This document shows positions 10,873 to 23,619 of a stretch of 64,000 nucleotides of DNA, piece by piece. The DNA lies in contig JAADIY010000013.1 of the NCBI GenBank assembly GCA_013151045.1, forward strand, positions 1-64,000. The letters are read 5' to 3'. The notes under the pieces were generated by a model, which saw nothing but the letters and a program-made list of their open reading frames with translations, searched no databases and was not told the DNA's origin. The translations under genes were made by a program, and so were the position numbers. The stretch's first letter is position 1. Every line of letters starts with the position of its first letter. This DNA comes from Gammaproteobacteria bacterium (GTDB taxonomy: Bacteria > Pseudomonadota > Gammaproteobacteria > GCA-2400775).

Positions 10873-11160
10873 ATGAATGCCGAAATCCTTGCTCAAATCT
10901 ATGCCTACACCGCCGTTGGCGTCGGTGTGATATTGGCTGCTGCAGGTCTAGGATCAGCTATTGGCTGGGGTCTGATTTGTGCCAAAACCTTGGAAGGTAT
11001 TGCACGTCAGCCAGAAATGCGTCCTGCGTTGATGACGAATATGTTCATCTTTGCTGGTTTGATGGAATCTTTTCCGTTCATCATTCTTGCTTTCGCAATG
11101 TGGTTCTTGTTCGCTAACCCGTTTGTTGGTGCTCTTGCCAGCGCGATTGGCGCACTATAA
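10873..11160 (+). CDS. atpE: F0F1 ATP synthase subunit c
   Basis: GLGSAIGWGLICAKTLEGIARQPEMRPALMTNMFIFAGLMESFPFI. Confidence 0.97.
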   Translation: MNAEILAQIYAYTAVGVGVILAAAGLGSAIGWGLICAKTLEGIARQPEMRPALMTNMFIFAGLMESFPFIILAFAMWFLFANPFVGALASAIGAL

Positions 11161-11195
11161 GCCACCACTACGCTTAAGTATTTGAGGAGCGAAAC

Positions 11196-11666
11196 GTGAA
11201 TATTACAGCAACACTACTTGCTCAGATCGTCGCCTTTGTACTGTTGATATTTTTTGTCAACAAGTACCTATGGGGGCCACTGACCGCAATGATGGCCGAA
11301 CGTCAAAAGAAAATCGATGATGGTCTGGCTGCTTCAGAGAAAGGTAAGCATGAGCTTGAATTGGCTGAAAAGGGCGCGGTGAATAAGCTCAAAGATGCCA
11401 AGAATCAAGCAGCAGAAATCATCGTACAGTCTGAAAAGCGTGCTGGTGAAATTGTTGAAGAAGCAAAAGCGAATGCTCGCGCTGAGGGTGACCGTTTGGT
11501 TACCGCAGCAAAAGCAGAAATCGATCAAGAAGCCAATCGTGTCCGCGAAGAAATTCGTGGTAGCGTGGCTGCGATCGCGATCGCAGGCGCCGGAAAAATC
11601 CTGAATAAGGAAATTGACGAGTCTGCACATGCTGATCTAATGAACGATCTAGCGAAACAGATCTAG
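11196..11666 (+). CDS. atpF: F0F1 ATP synthase subunit b
   Basis: MNITATLLAQIVAFVLLIFFVNKYLWGPL, coiled-coil remainder. Confidence 0.97.
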   Translation: MNITATLLAQIVAFVLLIFFVNKYLWGPLTAMMAERQKKIDDGLAASEKGKHELELAEKGAVNKLKDAKNQAAEIIVQSEKRAGEIVEEAKANARAEGDRLVTAAKAEIDQEANRVREEIRGSVAAIAIAGAGKILNKEIDESAHADLMNDLAKQI

Positions 11667-11675
11667 GCTTTATTT

Positions 11676-12212
11676 ATGGCAGAAAACAGTACACTCGCCC
11701 GTCCTTACGCTCAGGCAGTTTTTGGCCTTGCCAAAGACGCTAATGACTATGTGGGTTGGAGTAATGCGCTGGCTGCATTGGCTGAAGTGGTTAACACCGC
11801 GCCAGTGCAATCGATATTAGGTAATCCTAAAGTCAGTAAATCGGCTTTGGTTGATATTTTAACGACGGCTTCTGGCGAAGCGGCGAATGATAAGTTTGCT
11901 AACTTTGTTGCGTTGCTGGTTGAAAATAATCGACTAAAGGTGGTGCCGGAAATTGCAGGGCATTACGCTCAATACCGCGCTGATGCCGAAAGCGTCGTTG
12001 ATGCGACAGTCACTTCAGCTTATGAAGTGACGGCAGCGCAGCAAGACGCGATTAAGGCAGCATTGAAAGCGCGATTGGGTCGTGATGTCGCATTAACCTG
12101 TAGCGTTGATCAATCATTAGTTGGTGGTGCAGTTATTCGCGCTGGCGATTTGGTTATCGACGGATCTGTTACTAATAAATTGAATAAACTTAATCTGGCT
12201 CTAGGCCACTAA
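11676..12212 (+). CDS. atpH: F0F1 ATP synthase subunit delta
   Basis: STLARPYAQAVFGLAKD; DQSLVGGAVIRAGDLVIDGSV. Confidence 0.96.
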   Translation: MAENSTLARPYAQAVFGLAKDANDYVGWSNALAALAEVVNTAPVQSILGNPKVSKSALVDILTTASGEAANDKFANFVALLVENNRLKVVPEIAGHYAQYRADAESVVDATVTSAYEVTAAQQDAIKAALKARLGRDVALTCSVDQSLVGGAVIRAGDLVIDGSVTNKLNKLNLALGH

Positions 12213-12235
12213 ACACCTTTTAAGGGGATCAAATC

Positions 12236-13777
12236 ATGGCGTTATCAGCCTCTGAGATCAGCGAGCTCATTAAAAAACGTATCGAAAATTTTGATACGAC
12301 AACCGAAGCCCGTACCGAAGGTACCATCGTCAGTGTGACGGACGGTATCGTACGTGTACACGGTCTTGCCGACGTTATGTCTGGTGAGATGGTTGAGTTC
12401 CCAGGCGATACTTATGGTATGGCATTGAACATCGAGCGCGATTCTGTCGGTATCGTGGTACTGGGTGACTACTTACACTTAAAAGAAGGCGACAGTGCAA
12501 AATGTACTGGCCGTATTCTTGAAGTGCCTATTGGTGAAGCCTTGCTTGGTCGCGTTGTCGACGCGTTGGGTGTGCCTATAGATGGTAAGGGTGCGGTTGA
12601 AACCACTTTGAGTGCGCCTATCGAGAAAGTGGCTCCAGGTGTGATTCAACGTCAATCTGTTGATCAGCCAGTTCAAACCGGCTTGAAAGCGATTGATGCC
12701 ATGGTGCCAATCGGTCGTGGTCAGCGTGAGTTGATCATTGGTGATCGTCAAACTGGTAAAACCGCGGTTGCGGTAGATACCATCATCAATCAAAAAGGCA
12801 CAGGTATTAAATGTATCTATGTCGCGATTGGTCAAAAAGCCTCTTCTGTTGCAGCGGTAGTACGTAAGCTTGAAGAGCACGGTGCTATGGATCACACCAT
12901 TGTCGTTGCCGCCAGTGCCTCTGAATCAGCGGCGATGCAGTTTATTGCTCCTTACTCAGGTTGTTCAATGGGTGAGTACTTCCGCGACTTAGGTGAAGAT
13001 GCACTGATTGTTTATGATGATTTGACCAAACAAGCTTGGGCTTATCGTCAGGTGTCATTGTTGCTTCGTCGCCCACCAGGTCGTGAAGCTTATCCTGGTG
13101 ATGTGTTCTATTTGCATTCACGTTTATTAGAGCGTGCAGCACGAGTCAACGCCGATCACATTGAAAAGATCACCGACGGTAAAGTCAAAGGTAAAACCGG
13201 TTCATTAACCGCACTACCCATTATTGAAACACAAGGTGGTGACGTATCAGCCTTCGTTCCGACTAACGTGATTTCGATTACCGACGGTCAGATCTATCTA
13301 GAAAGTGATTTGTTTAACTCAGGTATTCGCCCTGCTATTAACGCGGGTCTTTCTGTATCGCGTGTGGGTGGTGCAGCGCAGACCAAGATTATTAAAAAGT
13401 TGGGTGGTGGTGTTCGTCTTGATTTGGCGCAATATCGTGAATTGGCAGCGTTTGCTCAGTTCGCCTCTGATCTTGATGACATAACCCGTTCACAGCTAGA
13501 GCGCGGTCAACGTGTTACCGAGTTGATGAAACAGCCTCAGTACTCACCATTGAGTGTCGCTGAACAGTCGGTTTCATTGTTCGCCGCTAACGAAGGCTTT
13601 CTTGATGATGTTGAGCTTAATAAAGTCGTTAGTTTTGAGGCAGCGCTACATAGCTATATGCGCTCATCGCATGGCGACTTGTTAGATAAGATTAACGAAT
13701 CAGGCGATTTCAGCGATGAAATTAAAAGTGGTTTGAAGTCTGCGATTAGCAGTTTCAAATCAACAGGCACTTGGTAA
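12236..13777 (+). CDS. atpA: F0F1 ATP synthase subunit alpha
   Basis: [18 protein letters not shown], full length 513 aa. Confidence 0.98.
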   Translation: MALSASEISELIKKRIENFDTTTEARTEGTIVSVTDGIVRVHGLADVMSGEMVEFPGDTYGMALNIERDSVGIVVLGDYLHLKEGDSAKCTGRILEVPIGEALLGRVVDALGVPIDGKGAVETTLSAPIEKVAPGVIQRQSVDQPVQTGLKAIDAMVPIGRGQRELIIGDRQTGKTAVAVDTIINQKGTGIKCIYVAIGQKASSVAAVVRKLEEHGAMDHTIVVAASASESAAMQFIAPYSGCSMGEYFRDLGEDALIVYDDLTKQAWAYRQVSLLLRRPPGREAYPGDVFYLHSRLLERAARVNADHIEKITDGKVKGKTGSLTALPIIETQGGDVSAFVPTNVISITDGQIYLESDLFNSGIRPAINAGLSVSRVGGAAQTKIIKKLGGGVRLDLAQYRELAAFAQFASDLDDITRSQLERGQRVTELMKQPQYSPLSVAEQSVSLFAANEGFLDDVELNKVVSFEAALHSYMRSSHGDLLDKINESGDFSDEIKSGLKSAISSFKSTGTW

Positions 13778-13802
13778 GCAAGAACTTAACGGCGAGTAAA
13801 TC

Positions 13803-14666
13803 ATGGCTGTAGGTAAAGAGATCCGCACAAAGATTAAGAGCGTAAAAAATACGCAAAAGATCACGCGTGCGATGGAAATGGTCGCTGCCAGTAAAATGCG
13901 TAAGGCGCAAGATCGTATGTCTGCATCACGTCCTTATGCAGAAAAAATACGTAATGTGATTGATCATTTGGCGCATTCTAATCCTGAATATAAGCACCCT
14001 TATATGCAGGTGCGTGATGTCAAACGTGTTGGCTATATTGTTATTTCATCAGATCGCGGTTTATGTGGCGGTTTGAACAGCAACCTATTTAGAAAAATGG
14101 TTGTTGAAATGAAAGCCAACGATAAGCAGAAGCTGGACATGCAATTTTGTACCATTGGTACCAAAGGTGCCGGTTTCTTTAAACGTATTGGCGGCAATAT
14201 TGTTGCCCAAACTGGGCAATTGGGTGATGCACCGCAATTGGCTGATTTGATTGGTAGCGTTAAAGTCATGTTAGATGCCTTTGATAAGGGTGAAATTGAT
14301 CAATTGCACTTGGTCTATAACGATTTCGTTAACACCATGACACAAACACCAACGGTAGAGCAGTTACTGCCGATTGAGCCGAAAGAAGACAAAGAGCTCG
14401 ATCATCATTGGGATTACATCTACGAGCCAGAAGCCAAGATTGTCATGAGCAGTTTGCTAACCCGTTATATCGAGTCGTTGGTCTACCAGGGTGTGGTTGA
14501 AAACCTCGCTAGTGAGCAAGCCGCGCGGATGGTTGCAATGAAGTCAGCGTCTGATAACGCTGGTGATTTGATTGACGATTTGCAGTTGGTTTACAACAAA
14601 GCGCGCCAGGCCGCGATTACTCAGGAAATTTCTGAGATCGTTGGTGGTGCAGCAGCGCTGAGTTAG
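13803..14666 (+). CDS. atpG: F0F1 ATP synthase subunit gamma
   Basis: [32 protein letters not shown]-terminal [15 protein letters not shown]. Confidence 0.98.
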   Translation: MAVGKEIRTKIKSVKNTQKITRAMEMVAASKMRKAQDRMSASRPYAEKIRNVIDHLAHSNPEYKHPYMQVRDVKRVGYIVISSDRGLCGGLNSNLFRKMVVEMKANDKQKLDMQFCTIGTKGAGFFKRIGGNIVAQTGQLGDAPQLADLIGSVKVMLDAFDKGEIDQLHLVYNDFVNTMTQTPTVEQLLPIEPKEDKELDHHWDYIYEPEAKIVMSSLLTRYIESLVYQGVVENLASEQAARMVAMKSASDNAGDLIDDLQLVYNKARQAAITQEISEIVGGAAALS

Positions 14667-14723
14667 TTGGTATTGATAGGTTTATTTTTAAGGTTAAGCG
14701 CAGCAACGCTGCAACATAGTTAA

Positions 14724-16112
<1,389 letters not shown>

Positions 16113-16127
16113 TAAAGGCGTAGACTG

Positions 16128-16547
16128 ATGGCTATGACCATGCATGTTGATATAGTAAGTGCTGAAGAAGCGATTTTTTCTGGTCCCGCAGAAAAAGTAT
16201 TCGCGTCAGCCATTATGGGTGAGGTGGGTATCCTGCCTCGCCACACACCTTTTTTGACTCAGCTCAAGCCAGGTGAAGTACGCGTCGTGACTCCAGACGG
16301 TGAAGAGAATTTTTACTATGTCTCTGGTGGAATGCTTGAAGTGCAACCGTATACGGTTACCGTATTGAGTGACACGGCTGTGCGTGCCCATGACCTTGAT
16401 GAAGCCGCAGCGATTCAAGCGAAAGAAGAAGCTGAACGCGCACTAGAAGATAGAGCAGCTGAAATTGATTACGCGCAAGCGCAAATTGAATTAGCTCAGG
16501 CCGTTGCTCAGCTTAGTGCGATTAAGCGTCTTAAAGGCAGGCGCTAG
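16128..16547 (+). CDS. atpC: F0F1 ATP synthase subunit epsilon
   Basis: [45 protein letters not shown]. Confidence 0.97.
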   Translation: MAMTMHVDIVSAEEAIFSGPAEKVFASAIMGEVGILPRHTPFLTQLKPGEVRVVTPDGEENFYYVSGGMLEVQPYTVTVLSDTAVRAHDLDEAAAIQAKEEAERALEDRAAEIDYAQAQIELAQAVAQLSAIKRLKGRR

Positions 16548-16651
16548 ATTAGTCATTAGCAGTACTTGCAGTGATAGAGTTTCTATCGCTGCATCCACTC
16601 CCTCTCGTGTTATAGTTTCAACACTCTTATGTTGAATGCGGTTTTAACACC

Positions 16652-18019
16652 ATGAAATTGACCATCGTTATTCTTGCTGCTGGCAAGGGTACGCGTATGC
16701 GTTCTAGTTTACCCAAAGTCGCTCACCCAGTTGCCGGCAAACCGATGCTTGCTCACGTTGTCGATACTGCGCGGTCGTTAAAACCAGACGCCATTATTGT
16801 TGTGCATGGTCATGGTGGCGAAACAATTAAAGGCATCATTAACGATGATGATGTTGTCTGGGTAGAGCAAAAAGAACAATTAGGTACCGGCCATGCGGTC
16901 GCGCAAGCCTTGTCGCATATCGATGATGAGAGTTTGTTACTGGTGCTTTATGGTGACGTACCGTTAATACGCACACAAACACTGAATGAATTGTTACGAA
17001 TGAGCGATGATAGCTCTATTGCCTTATTAAGTTGTGAGTTAGAAGACCCCGATGGTTACGGTCGTATTGTTCGCAATAATAAAGAACAAGTCATTGCTAT
17101 TGTGGAACAAAAAGATGCCAGTCTAGAACAACTAGCAATTGAAGAAATTAACACCGGTATTATGGCGATACCCGCCAACTACTTTCGCAGTGCCTATCCA
17201 CGCATCGGTGCCGCCAATTCACAGCAAGAATATTACCTCACCGATATTATCGAGTTAGCAGTCAGTGACGGTATGGCAGTTAATGCATCAGTCACCGATG
17301 ACGAAGATGAAATTCTAGGTGTGAATGATCGTATACAACTAGCAATGGTAGAACGTTATTATCAAGAGCGCGCCGCGTGGCAATTAATGACCGATGGCGT
17401 CACCTTAATAGACCCTTCGCGTGTAGACATACGTGGAGAGATGACTACCGGCCAAGATGTCACTATCGATATTAATATCGTGTTTGAAGGTAAGGTTGTT
17501 ATTGGCGATGGCGTAACGATTGGGCCTAACTGCGTAATAAAAAATAGCCGCATAGCAGCGAATACTCATATCGATAGCCACTGCGTTATTGATAATTCAG
17601 TGATTGGAGAAAATAGTAATGTTGGTCCCTATGCCCGTCTACGCCCTGGCACGGTTTTAAAAGATAAAGCAAAGATTGGTAATTTTGTTGAAATAAAAAA
17701 TGCACAAATAGGACCCGGTAGCAAAGTCAATCATCTGAGTTATATTGGTGATGCTGAATTAGGTGATAACGTTAACGTGGGTGCAGGCACAATCACTTGT
17801 AATTATGACGGCGCCAATAAACATAAAACGAATATTGGTGATGATGCATTTATAGGTTCTAATACTGCCTTAGTTGCACCAGTGAATATCGGCAAAGGCG
17901 CAACCATTGGTGCAGGCTCGACGATTAATAAAGATGCTCCAGATGATCAGTTGACGTTAACACGCGCTAAGCAAAGTACATTAAGTGCTTGGCAGCGGCC
18001 CATAAAAAATAACAAGTAA
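16652..18019 (+). CDS. glmU: bifunctional N-acetylglucosamine-1-phosphate uridyltransferase/acetyltransferase GlmU
   Basis: VILAAGKGTRMRSSLPKVAHPVAGKPM plus left-handed beta-helix repeats. Confidence 0.97.
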   Translation: MKLTIVILAAGKGTRMRSSLPKVAHPVAGKPMLAHVVDTARSLKPDAIIVVHGHGGETIKGIINDDDVVWVEQKEQLGTGHAVAQALSHIDDESLLLVLYGDVPLIRTQTLNELLRMSDDSSIALLSCELEDPDGYGRIVRNNKEQVIAIVEQKDASLEQLAIEEINTGIMAIPANYFRSAYPRIGAANSQQEYYLTDIIELAVSDGMAVNASVTDDEDEILGVNDRIQLAMVERYYQERAAWQLMTDGVTLIDPSRVDIRGEMTTGQDVTIDINIVFEGKVVIGDGVTIGPNCVIKNSRIAANTHIDSHCVIDNSVIGENSNVGPYARLRPGTVLKDKAKIGNFVEIKNAQIGPGSKVNHLSYIGDAELGDNVNVGAGTITCNYDGANKHKTNIGDDAFIGSNTALVAPVNIGKGATIGAGSTINKDAPDDQLTLTRAKQSTLSAWQRPIKNNK

Positions 18020-18032
18020 TAGATAAAACATT

Positions 18033-19868
18033 ATGTGCGGAATCGTTGCAGCCATATCAAAAGAAAACATTGTCCCGCGTTTAATCGATGGCTTGAGGAA
18101 GCTCGAATATCGTGGCTATGATTCAGCTGGTATGGCGATTGTCGATAAGCAACAGATTCGTCGTTACCGTACAGTTGGTAAGGTTAACGAGCTCGCTAAA
18201 TGTATTAGTCGTGAAGAAGTTACTGCAACAATAGGTATTGCGCATACGCGCTGGGCAACACATGGAGTGCCCAGTGAGGCCAATGCTCACCCACATTTTA
18301 GCAGCGAACAAATCGCTATTGTTCATAATGGCATAATTGAAAACCACGAGTCGCTGCGAACACAACAACAAAATGCCGGCTATAGTTTTGATTCGGATAC
18401 GGATACTGAAGTTATTGCCCATCAAATACATATTAGTCTTAGTGCAAATTCAGGCAGCGATATACTGTCATCCGTCATCTCTGCGGTGTCGGCATTAGAC
18501 GGCAGCTACGCGCTAGCCGTTATAAGTCAAAGTAACCCAGACGAAATTATCGCTGCGCGTAGTGGTAGCCCCTTAGTCATAGGCATCGGTGATGGCGAGT
18601 ATTATTTAGCTTCTGATATGACTGCATTAGTGGGTGTTACGCAACGTTTTATTATTCTTGAAGATAACGATTTTGCCCGCATTAATCTTGATGGCGTCAC
18701 TCTTTATGATAAGCAAGGCAACACCGTTGAAAGAGCAGAACACATCAGCCAACTTTCTAGTAATGCTGTTGAGCTTAATGGCTATCGCCATTACATGCTA
18801 AAAGAAATTTATGAGCAGCCATATGCCGTGACACAAACCTTAGAGGGAAGAATTACCCAGACGAAAGTCTTAGAAGAAAGTTTTGGTCATGATGCGACAG
18901 AAATATTTGATACCATTGAAGGCGTTAATATTGTTGCCTGTGGTACCAGTTATCACGCGGGCTTATTAGCGCGTTATTGGTTTGAAGAACTTGCGGGTAT
19001 CCCCTGTAATGTAGAGATTGCGAGTGAGTTTCGCTATCGCAAACCAGTCGCACGCAAAAATCAATTAATGGTGACTATCTCACAATCGGGAGAAACCGCA
19101 GATACCTTGGCTGCGCTTAAAGAAGCTAAAGCGCGTGGTTTTGGCCATTCACTAACAATTTGTAATTCGCCAGAAAGTTCTTTAGTCAGAGAGTCCGATT
19201 TATGTTTGATGACACGAGCTGGGCCTGAAATAGGTGTTGCCTCGACCAAGGCATTTACCACGCAGCTGGTATCGCTATTATTATTAGTAATCTCGTTAGG
19301 CCGTCGCAAACAAATTGACGAAGCCAGCGAAGCGAACTTAGTCAATGAATTGCGCACATTAAGTCGTAAGTTAGAAGATGCGCTAGCTTTGGACGAACAG
19401 ATCAAGGTATTGTCAGAACGTTTCGCTGATAAACAACACGCCCTCTTCCTCGGCCGTGGCGCGCATTACCCGGTTGCAATGGAAGGTGCGTTAAAGTTAA
19501 AAGAGATCTCGTATATTCATGCCGAAGCCTATGCGGCGGGTGAATTAAAGCATGGCCCTTTGGCGTTAGTCGATTCTAATATGCCGGTGGTGTCAATCGC
19601 ACCGAATAATAATTTACTAGAAAAACTCAAATCGAACCTTCAAGAAGTTCGCGCCCGTGGTGGTGAGTTAATTGTATTTGCTGACTCAGAATCGGGCGTC
19701 ACGTCAGGTCCAAACGTAGAAGTCTTACATGTCGCACCTAGTCATGACATTATTTCGCCTATCGTCTTTAATATTCCCCTACAATTACTTGCTTATCATG
19801 TTGCAGTGCTGAAAGGGACGGATGTCGATCATCCGCGGAATCTGGCGAAATCAGTGACTGTTGAATAA
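18033..19868 (+). CDS. glmS: glutamine--fructose-6-phosphate aminotransferase GlmS
   Basis: MCGIVAAIS N-terminal Cys; C-terminal HPRNLAKSVTVE. Confidence 0.97.
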   Translation: MCGIVAAISKENIVPRLIDGLRKLEYRGYDSAGMAIVDKQQIRRYRTVGKVNELAKCISREEVTATIGIAHTRWATHGVPSEANAHPHFSSEQIAIVHNGIIENHESLRTQQQNAGYSFDSDTDTEVIAHQIHISLSANSGSDILSSVISAVSALDGSYALAVISQSNPDEIIAARSGSPLVIGIGDGEYYLASDMTALVGVTQRFIILEDNDFARINLDGVTLYDKQGNTVERAEHISQLSSNAVELNGYRHYMLKEIYEQPYAVTQTLEGRITQTKVLEESFGHDATEIFDTIEGVNIVACGTSYHAGLLARYWFEELAGIPCNVEIASEFRYRKPVARKNQLMVTISQSGETADTLAALKEAKARGFGHSLTICNSPESSLVRESDLCLMTRAGPEIGVASTKAFTTQLVSLLLLVISLGRRKQIDEASEANLVNELRTLSRKLEDALALDEQIKVLSERFADKQHALFLGRGAHYPVAMEGALKLKEISYIHAEAYAAGELKHGPLALVDSNMPVVSIAPNNNLLEKLKSNLQEVRARGGELIVFADSESGVTSGPNVEVLHVAPSHDIISPIVFNIPLQLLAYHVAVLKGTDVDHPRNLAKSVTVE

Positions 19869-20153
19869 GATAGGCTGTCGATCTGACGTGGCCTAGATGA
19901 TATGGGACAGGCTTAATTATTCGAAGGGATACCTTTGAGCACTTGGTTGAGTTAGCATGAGAATCATTGATATTTCGTGATTATTTTGAGGGGGCTGCAA
20001 ATTTTGGTAGCTAGATCACGAATTGTTCAGGGTGATTTGAGAGCATTCATGGCACTCGTAGTGAATGCCTGCTTAGTCGCGCTAGCCGTCATTTGAGTAT
20101 TGCCACATTACCTTGACCAAACACTCGCTATGAACATAACTTGCCTTTAAAAA

Positions 20154-20183
20154 TATACGTCGTATACTAATATACAACGTATA
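20154..20183. promoter_or_regulatory. 30-bp imperfect palindrome, putative TetR operator
   Basis: TATACGTCGTATACTAATATACAACGTATA; only two mismatched base pairs between half-sites; 11 bp before the TetR ORF start. Confidence 0.7.
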
Positions 20184-20193
20184 CCTAAAGGCA

Positions 20194-20814
20194 TTGTCAG
20201 TGTACCAATTAAACTCTGAGACTAGGCGAGATCGAAAAAAAGCCGAGATGCAGCTACGCATAATGCAGAGCGCAATGTGTTTGTTCAGAGCTGATGGTTT
20301 TGAAAACACGACGATGGAGGCGATCGCTGAAGCGGCAGATGTCGCAAAACGTACGCTCTACAGTTACTTTCCTGCCAAAGAGTCGTTAGTTAGTGCCTAC
20401 TGGCTAAATAGCGTGCGACAAAATAGCGATCTGCTTCCTCTGTTGCTTAAAAATTATCCAGACACCCGTAGCCGCTTGACCGCTGTTTTTCTGTCTGCGG
20501 CAAAAGGCTTTAAGGCTGAGCCTGAATTTGCCCGAATCCATTTTAGTTATCAGTTTCAACAGATTGGTAACAGCAAGCAGCCACTGCCTCGCAGTGATTT
20601 TGTACAATTTCTCAGTGTTGTTATTGAGACTGGGCAACGTGAAAAAGATCTTCGAAAAGACATTGTGGTAACAGAGCTGGCTACCCAAGTCATGCTCAAT
20701 TTTACTGCTATCTGCTTGATGTGGTTCTCCGGTTCAGAGGCTTTTTCACTCGACGAGCGTTTAACTCACACGGTGGATTGCTTTATTGATGGTGCGGGAA
20801 TAACTCGAAAATAG
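20194..20814 (+). CDS. TetR/AcrR family transcriptional regulator
   Basis: MQLRIMQSAMCLFRADGFENTTMEAIAEAADVAKRTLYSYFPAKESLV HTH; start TTG 20194 or GTG 20200. Confidence 0.9.
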   Translation: MSVYQLNSETRRDRKKAEMQLRIMQSAMCLFRADGFENTTMEAIAEAADVAKRTLYSYFPAKESLVSAYWLNSVRQNSDLLPLLLKNYPDTRSRLTAVFLSAAKGFKAEPEFARIHFSYQFQQIGNSKQPLPRSDFVQFLSVVIETGQREKDLRKDIVVTELATQVMLNFTAICLMWFSGSEAFSLDERLTHTVDCFIDGAGITRK

Positions 20815-20832
20815 AAGCAGAGAAATCTACAG

Positions 20833-22155
20833 ATGGCAAAAATACTTATCACCTGTTTTGGCTCTTATGGCGATTTGCACCCCTATATGGCGTTGGCAAA
20901 AACACTACAAAGCCGAGGCCACGAAGTGACCATTGGTAGCAGCACTATTTTCCAAACTCAAATTGAAGCGGAAGAGATACCCTTCACCCACCTGCGTACG
21001 AATCTTGATTGCTATACCACACCGTCCAGTATTCGAGAGTTCCTACAACGAATATTCGATCCGATGCAGGGAGGCGAGTTAATGGTCAAAGAGATGATGC
21101 TGTCTATCGAAGAGTGCTATATAGATACGCTAAAAGCAGTGGAAAAAGCTGATCTGGTTATTTCAAATCCTCTTGCATATACCACCCCTATTATTTGCAG
21201 AGAGAAAGCGACCCTTTGGCTATCGACGACACTGGCACCAATGTTTTTTCTCTCTGTTTATGACCCTCCCAAATTGTCCGCAGCACCCTGGTTGCGAAAA
21301 GTTCACCGTTTAAGCCCAGCGCTGTATCGAGGGTTATTCTCATTACTAAAAGGGGCAACCAAAGCTTGGGTAAAACCACTCTATCAACTTTGTGAGCGCT
21401 ATCAAGTCCCCCCTCCCACGGGTCATCCTTTATTTGAGGGACAATATTCACCCCATGGCACATTGGCCATGTTCTCTCGTTGTTTTGCAGAGCCACAGCC
21501 GGATTGGCCGCCTAATACGAACATCACGGGTTTCCCAATGTCCTCCATAGAGATCACTGACAGCGCGAAGGTTCAACAATTGGAGGCTTTTCTTCAGGCA
21601 GGGGAACCTCCTATTGTCTTCGCTCTCGGCTCAGCGGCAGTTAACATTGCCGAAGACTTTTACGTTTTGAGTGCCGCCATTGCTCGCAAGCTAAATCGAC
21701 GCGCAGTCTTAGTTTGTGGTGAACACGAGGATCAAGTACAGAGCATCTCCGCTGGAGATGATCTGTTCATAATCAATTATGTTGTCTACGAAAAGCTATT
21801 TCCTCATGCTTGCCTTATTGTTCATCAAGGGGGCATAGGGACGCTGGCGCAGAGCCTAATGGCGCAACGTCCTATTTTGGTTGTGCCATTTGGTTTTGAT
21901 CAGTTTGATAACGGCGAGCGCATCGAAAAATTGGGCGTGGGCAAATGTATGTCACGAAGAAGCTACAAGGTCGCAAATGCGACACAAAAAATCGAAGAAC
22001 TACTCTCAAAGTCGCATTATCAAGTGTGTGCGCAAAAAGTTGGCAAAGTTATAAAAGCAGAAGAGGGAACGGCTAAAGCGTGTGATGTTATAGAAAACTT
22101 GTTGAGTAACAAAAAACTAGGGTCATTAAACAATCTCATAGAGAGAGCATATTAA
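20833..22155 (+). CDS. UGT/GT1-type glycosyltransferase
   Basis: MAKILITCFGSYGDLHPYMALAKTLQSRGHEVTIGSS; C-terminal HQGGIGTLAQSLMAQRPILVVPFGFDQFDNGERIEKLGVG. Confidence 0.88.
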   Translation: MAKILITCFGSYGDLHPYMALAKTLQSRGHEVTIGSSTIFQTQIEAEEIPFTHLRTNLDCYTTPSSIREFLQRIFDPMQGGELMVKEMMLSIEECYIDTLKAVEKADLVISNPLAYTTPIICREKATLWLSTTLAPMFFLSVYDPPKLSAAPWLRKVHRLSPALYRGLFSLLKGATKAWVKPLYQLCERYQVPPPTGHPLFEGQYSPHGTLAMFSRCFAEPQPDWPPNTNITGFPMSSIEITDSAKVQQLEAFLQAGEPPIVFALGSAAVNIAEDFYVLSAAIARKLNRRAVLVCGEHEDQVQSISAGDDLFIINYVVYEKLFPHACLIVHQGGIGTLAQSLMAQRPILVVPFGFDQFDNGERIEKLGVGKCMSRRSYKVANATQKIEELLSKSHYQVCAQKVGKVIKAEEGTAKACDVIENLLSNKKLGSLNNLIERAY

Positions 22156-23108
22156 TGATTAAAAAAATACCTGTCGCAGCAATTCAAATGGATGTTCAAT
22201 TTGGTCAGCGCGAGCATAACCTTAATAAAGCCGAGATATTCATCCAGCCAGCCAGCAGCGAGTGAAGGTGCTGAGATAATACTGTTGCCCGAACTACTTC
22301 CAAATGGTTACGGGCTCAATGAATCGGTTTGGGACGGTGCCGAACCCATAGATGGGCACTCAGTAAACTGGTTAACAGGGCAAGCCCATAAGCACGGCGC
22401 TTACATCGGCTTTACCTTTTTAGAAACAGACGGTAGCGATTTTTATAATGCGTTTGTCTTAGCTAATCCTAGCGGTGAAGTTGCAGGAAGGGTGCGTAAG
22501 TCACCCGCGCCTGCCGTTGAGTCCTATTTTTATAAAGAGGGGCAAGACAACATTACATTGATACAGAGTATGGGCGAATTGGGGTCAACATCTGTTATGA
22601 GATGTTATTGCATAGCCGTGTATGTGATTTACATGAAGCCACTATCGACCTTTGGTTGCAGCCTAGTGCTGCAGGAAGGCCTAAACCCTTTATTCCTGGT
22701 GATGTTGCACGTTTGGAAAAAGCGCTGCTAAATGTTCGGCATGTTCATTCCCAAGCGCTTGGGGTGCCGATTGTTATGGCAAACAGGGTAGGGAAATTAG
22801 AGGGGCGTTTACCTGGAGTGATGGGATACCTTAAAAGTAGTTTCTTAGGAGGGTCTTATATTAGCGATAGCGATGGTTGTGTGCTTAGCGCATTGGAACA
22901 AGAGGAAGGAGTGATTATTTCCCAGGTCGTACTTGATCCTAAGTACAAAGCTAAAACCAAGCCTAAACGTTATGGAAAAATATGGGCGATTCCAATGCCA
23001 TGGTATGGCTTTATCTACCCTATGACTCAGCCTTGGGGAGAAAAAGCGTACAAGAAAAGCCAGACACGAAAGGAAAAGGCGTGGCTTAAATTTCAGGAAA
23101 ATAATTAG
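22155..23108 (+). pseudogene. carbon-nitrogen hydrolase (nitrilase superfamily), two frameshifts
   Basis: Three overlapping pieces: MIKKIPVAAIQMDVQFGQREHNLNKAE (22155..), EGAEIILLPELLPNGYG (frame +1), then RIGVNICYEMLLHS catalytic-Cys segment through 23108 (original frame). Confidence 0.85.
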
Positions 23109-23619
23109 TTGTGCTGAAACTCTATCTATTTGGGCTGGTTATTCGAATGATGGAAATCAATTAAATGTTTAGATTGGTTGTTTTATAGTGTTCCTAATGA
23201 CCACTACGTCCATAAAGTAGTCGTTTTCATAGTGTAGCCTGAGCTAACACTACTGGCAGAATCCAGCTTATCGTCAGCAACAATAAAGACAGCTATTGGG
23301 ACGGCCTATCAGTATGAAGATGCTGTTCACAATTGGCATATGAATAGTCATAGTGGAGGATCAGCTCAGCAAGCTGAAATTGGGCACGACATGTCAGATT
23401 AAGTGTGGGGGACACATGTTAAGTTAATAACTTTATTATTCTCCTGCAAGCGTTTAATCACAGATTGTAGCGTTACGCTTATGTGATAACGCCATCAGCC
23501 GAAGGTTGAGAGTATTGAATGGTCACCTAGCTTATATTGGGCTCTCATCTGCCTTTGTTAGCCATTTCCACGGGTCTATTCATTGGCTATGGGCTTATAT
23601 TGCCTACCAGCTTGATAGC

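Noticed and set aside
12479-12895. 138-aa minus-strand ORF opposite atpA
   Set aside because: Lies wholly within a strongly conserved gene on the other strand; no recognisable domain.
16568-16592. Hairpin GCAGTGATAGA-gtt-TCTATCGCTGC between atpC and glmU, considered as an intrinsic terminator
   Set aside because: No T-run follows on the + strand; may be a processing or stability hairpin, but unsupported as a terminator.
18020-18032. glmS ribozyme/riboswitch upstream of glmS
   Set aside because: The glmU-glmS gap is only about 13 bp; no room for the ribozyme.
23109-23536. Possible coding remnants (e.g. KTAIGTAYQYEDAVHNWHMNSHSGGSAQQAEIGHDMSD)
   Set aside because: Short and not recognisable; cannot be assigned without a database search.
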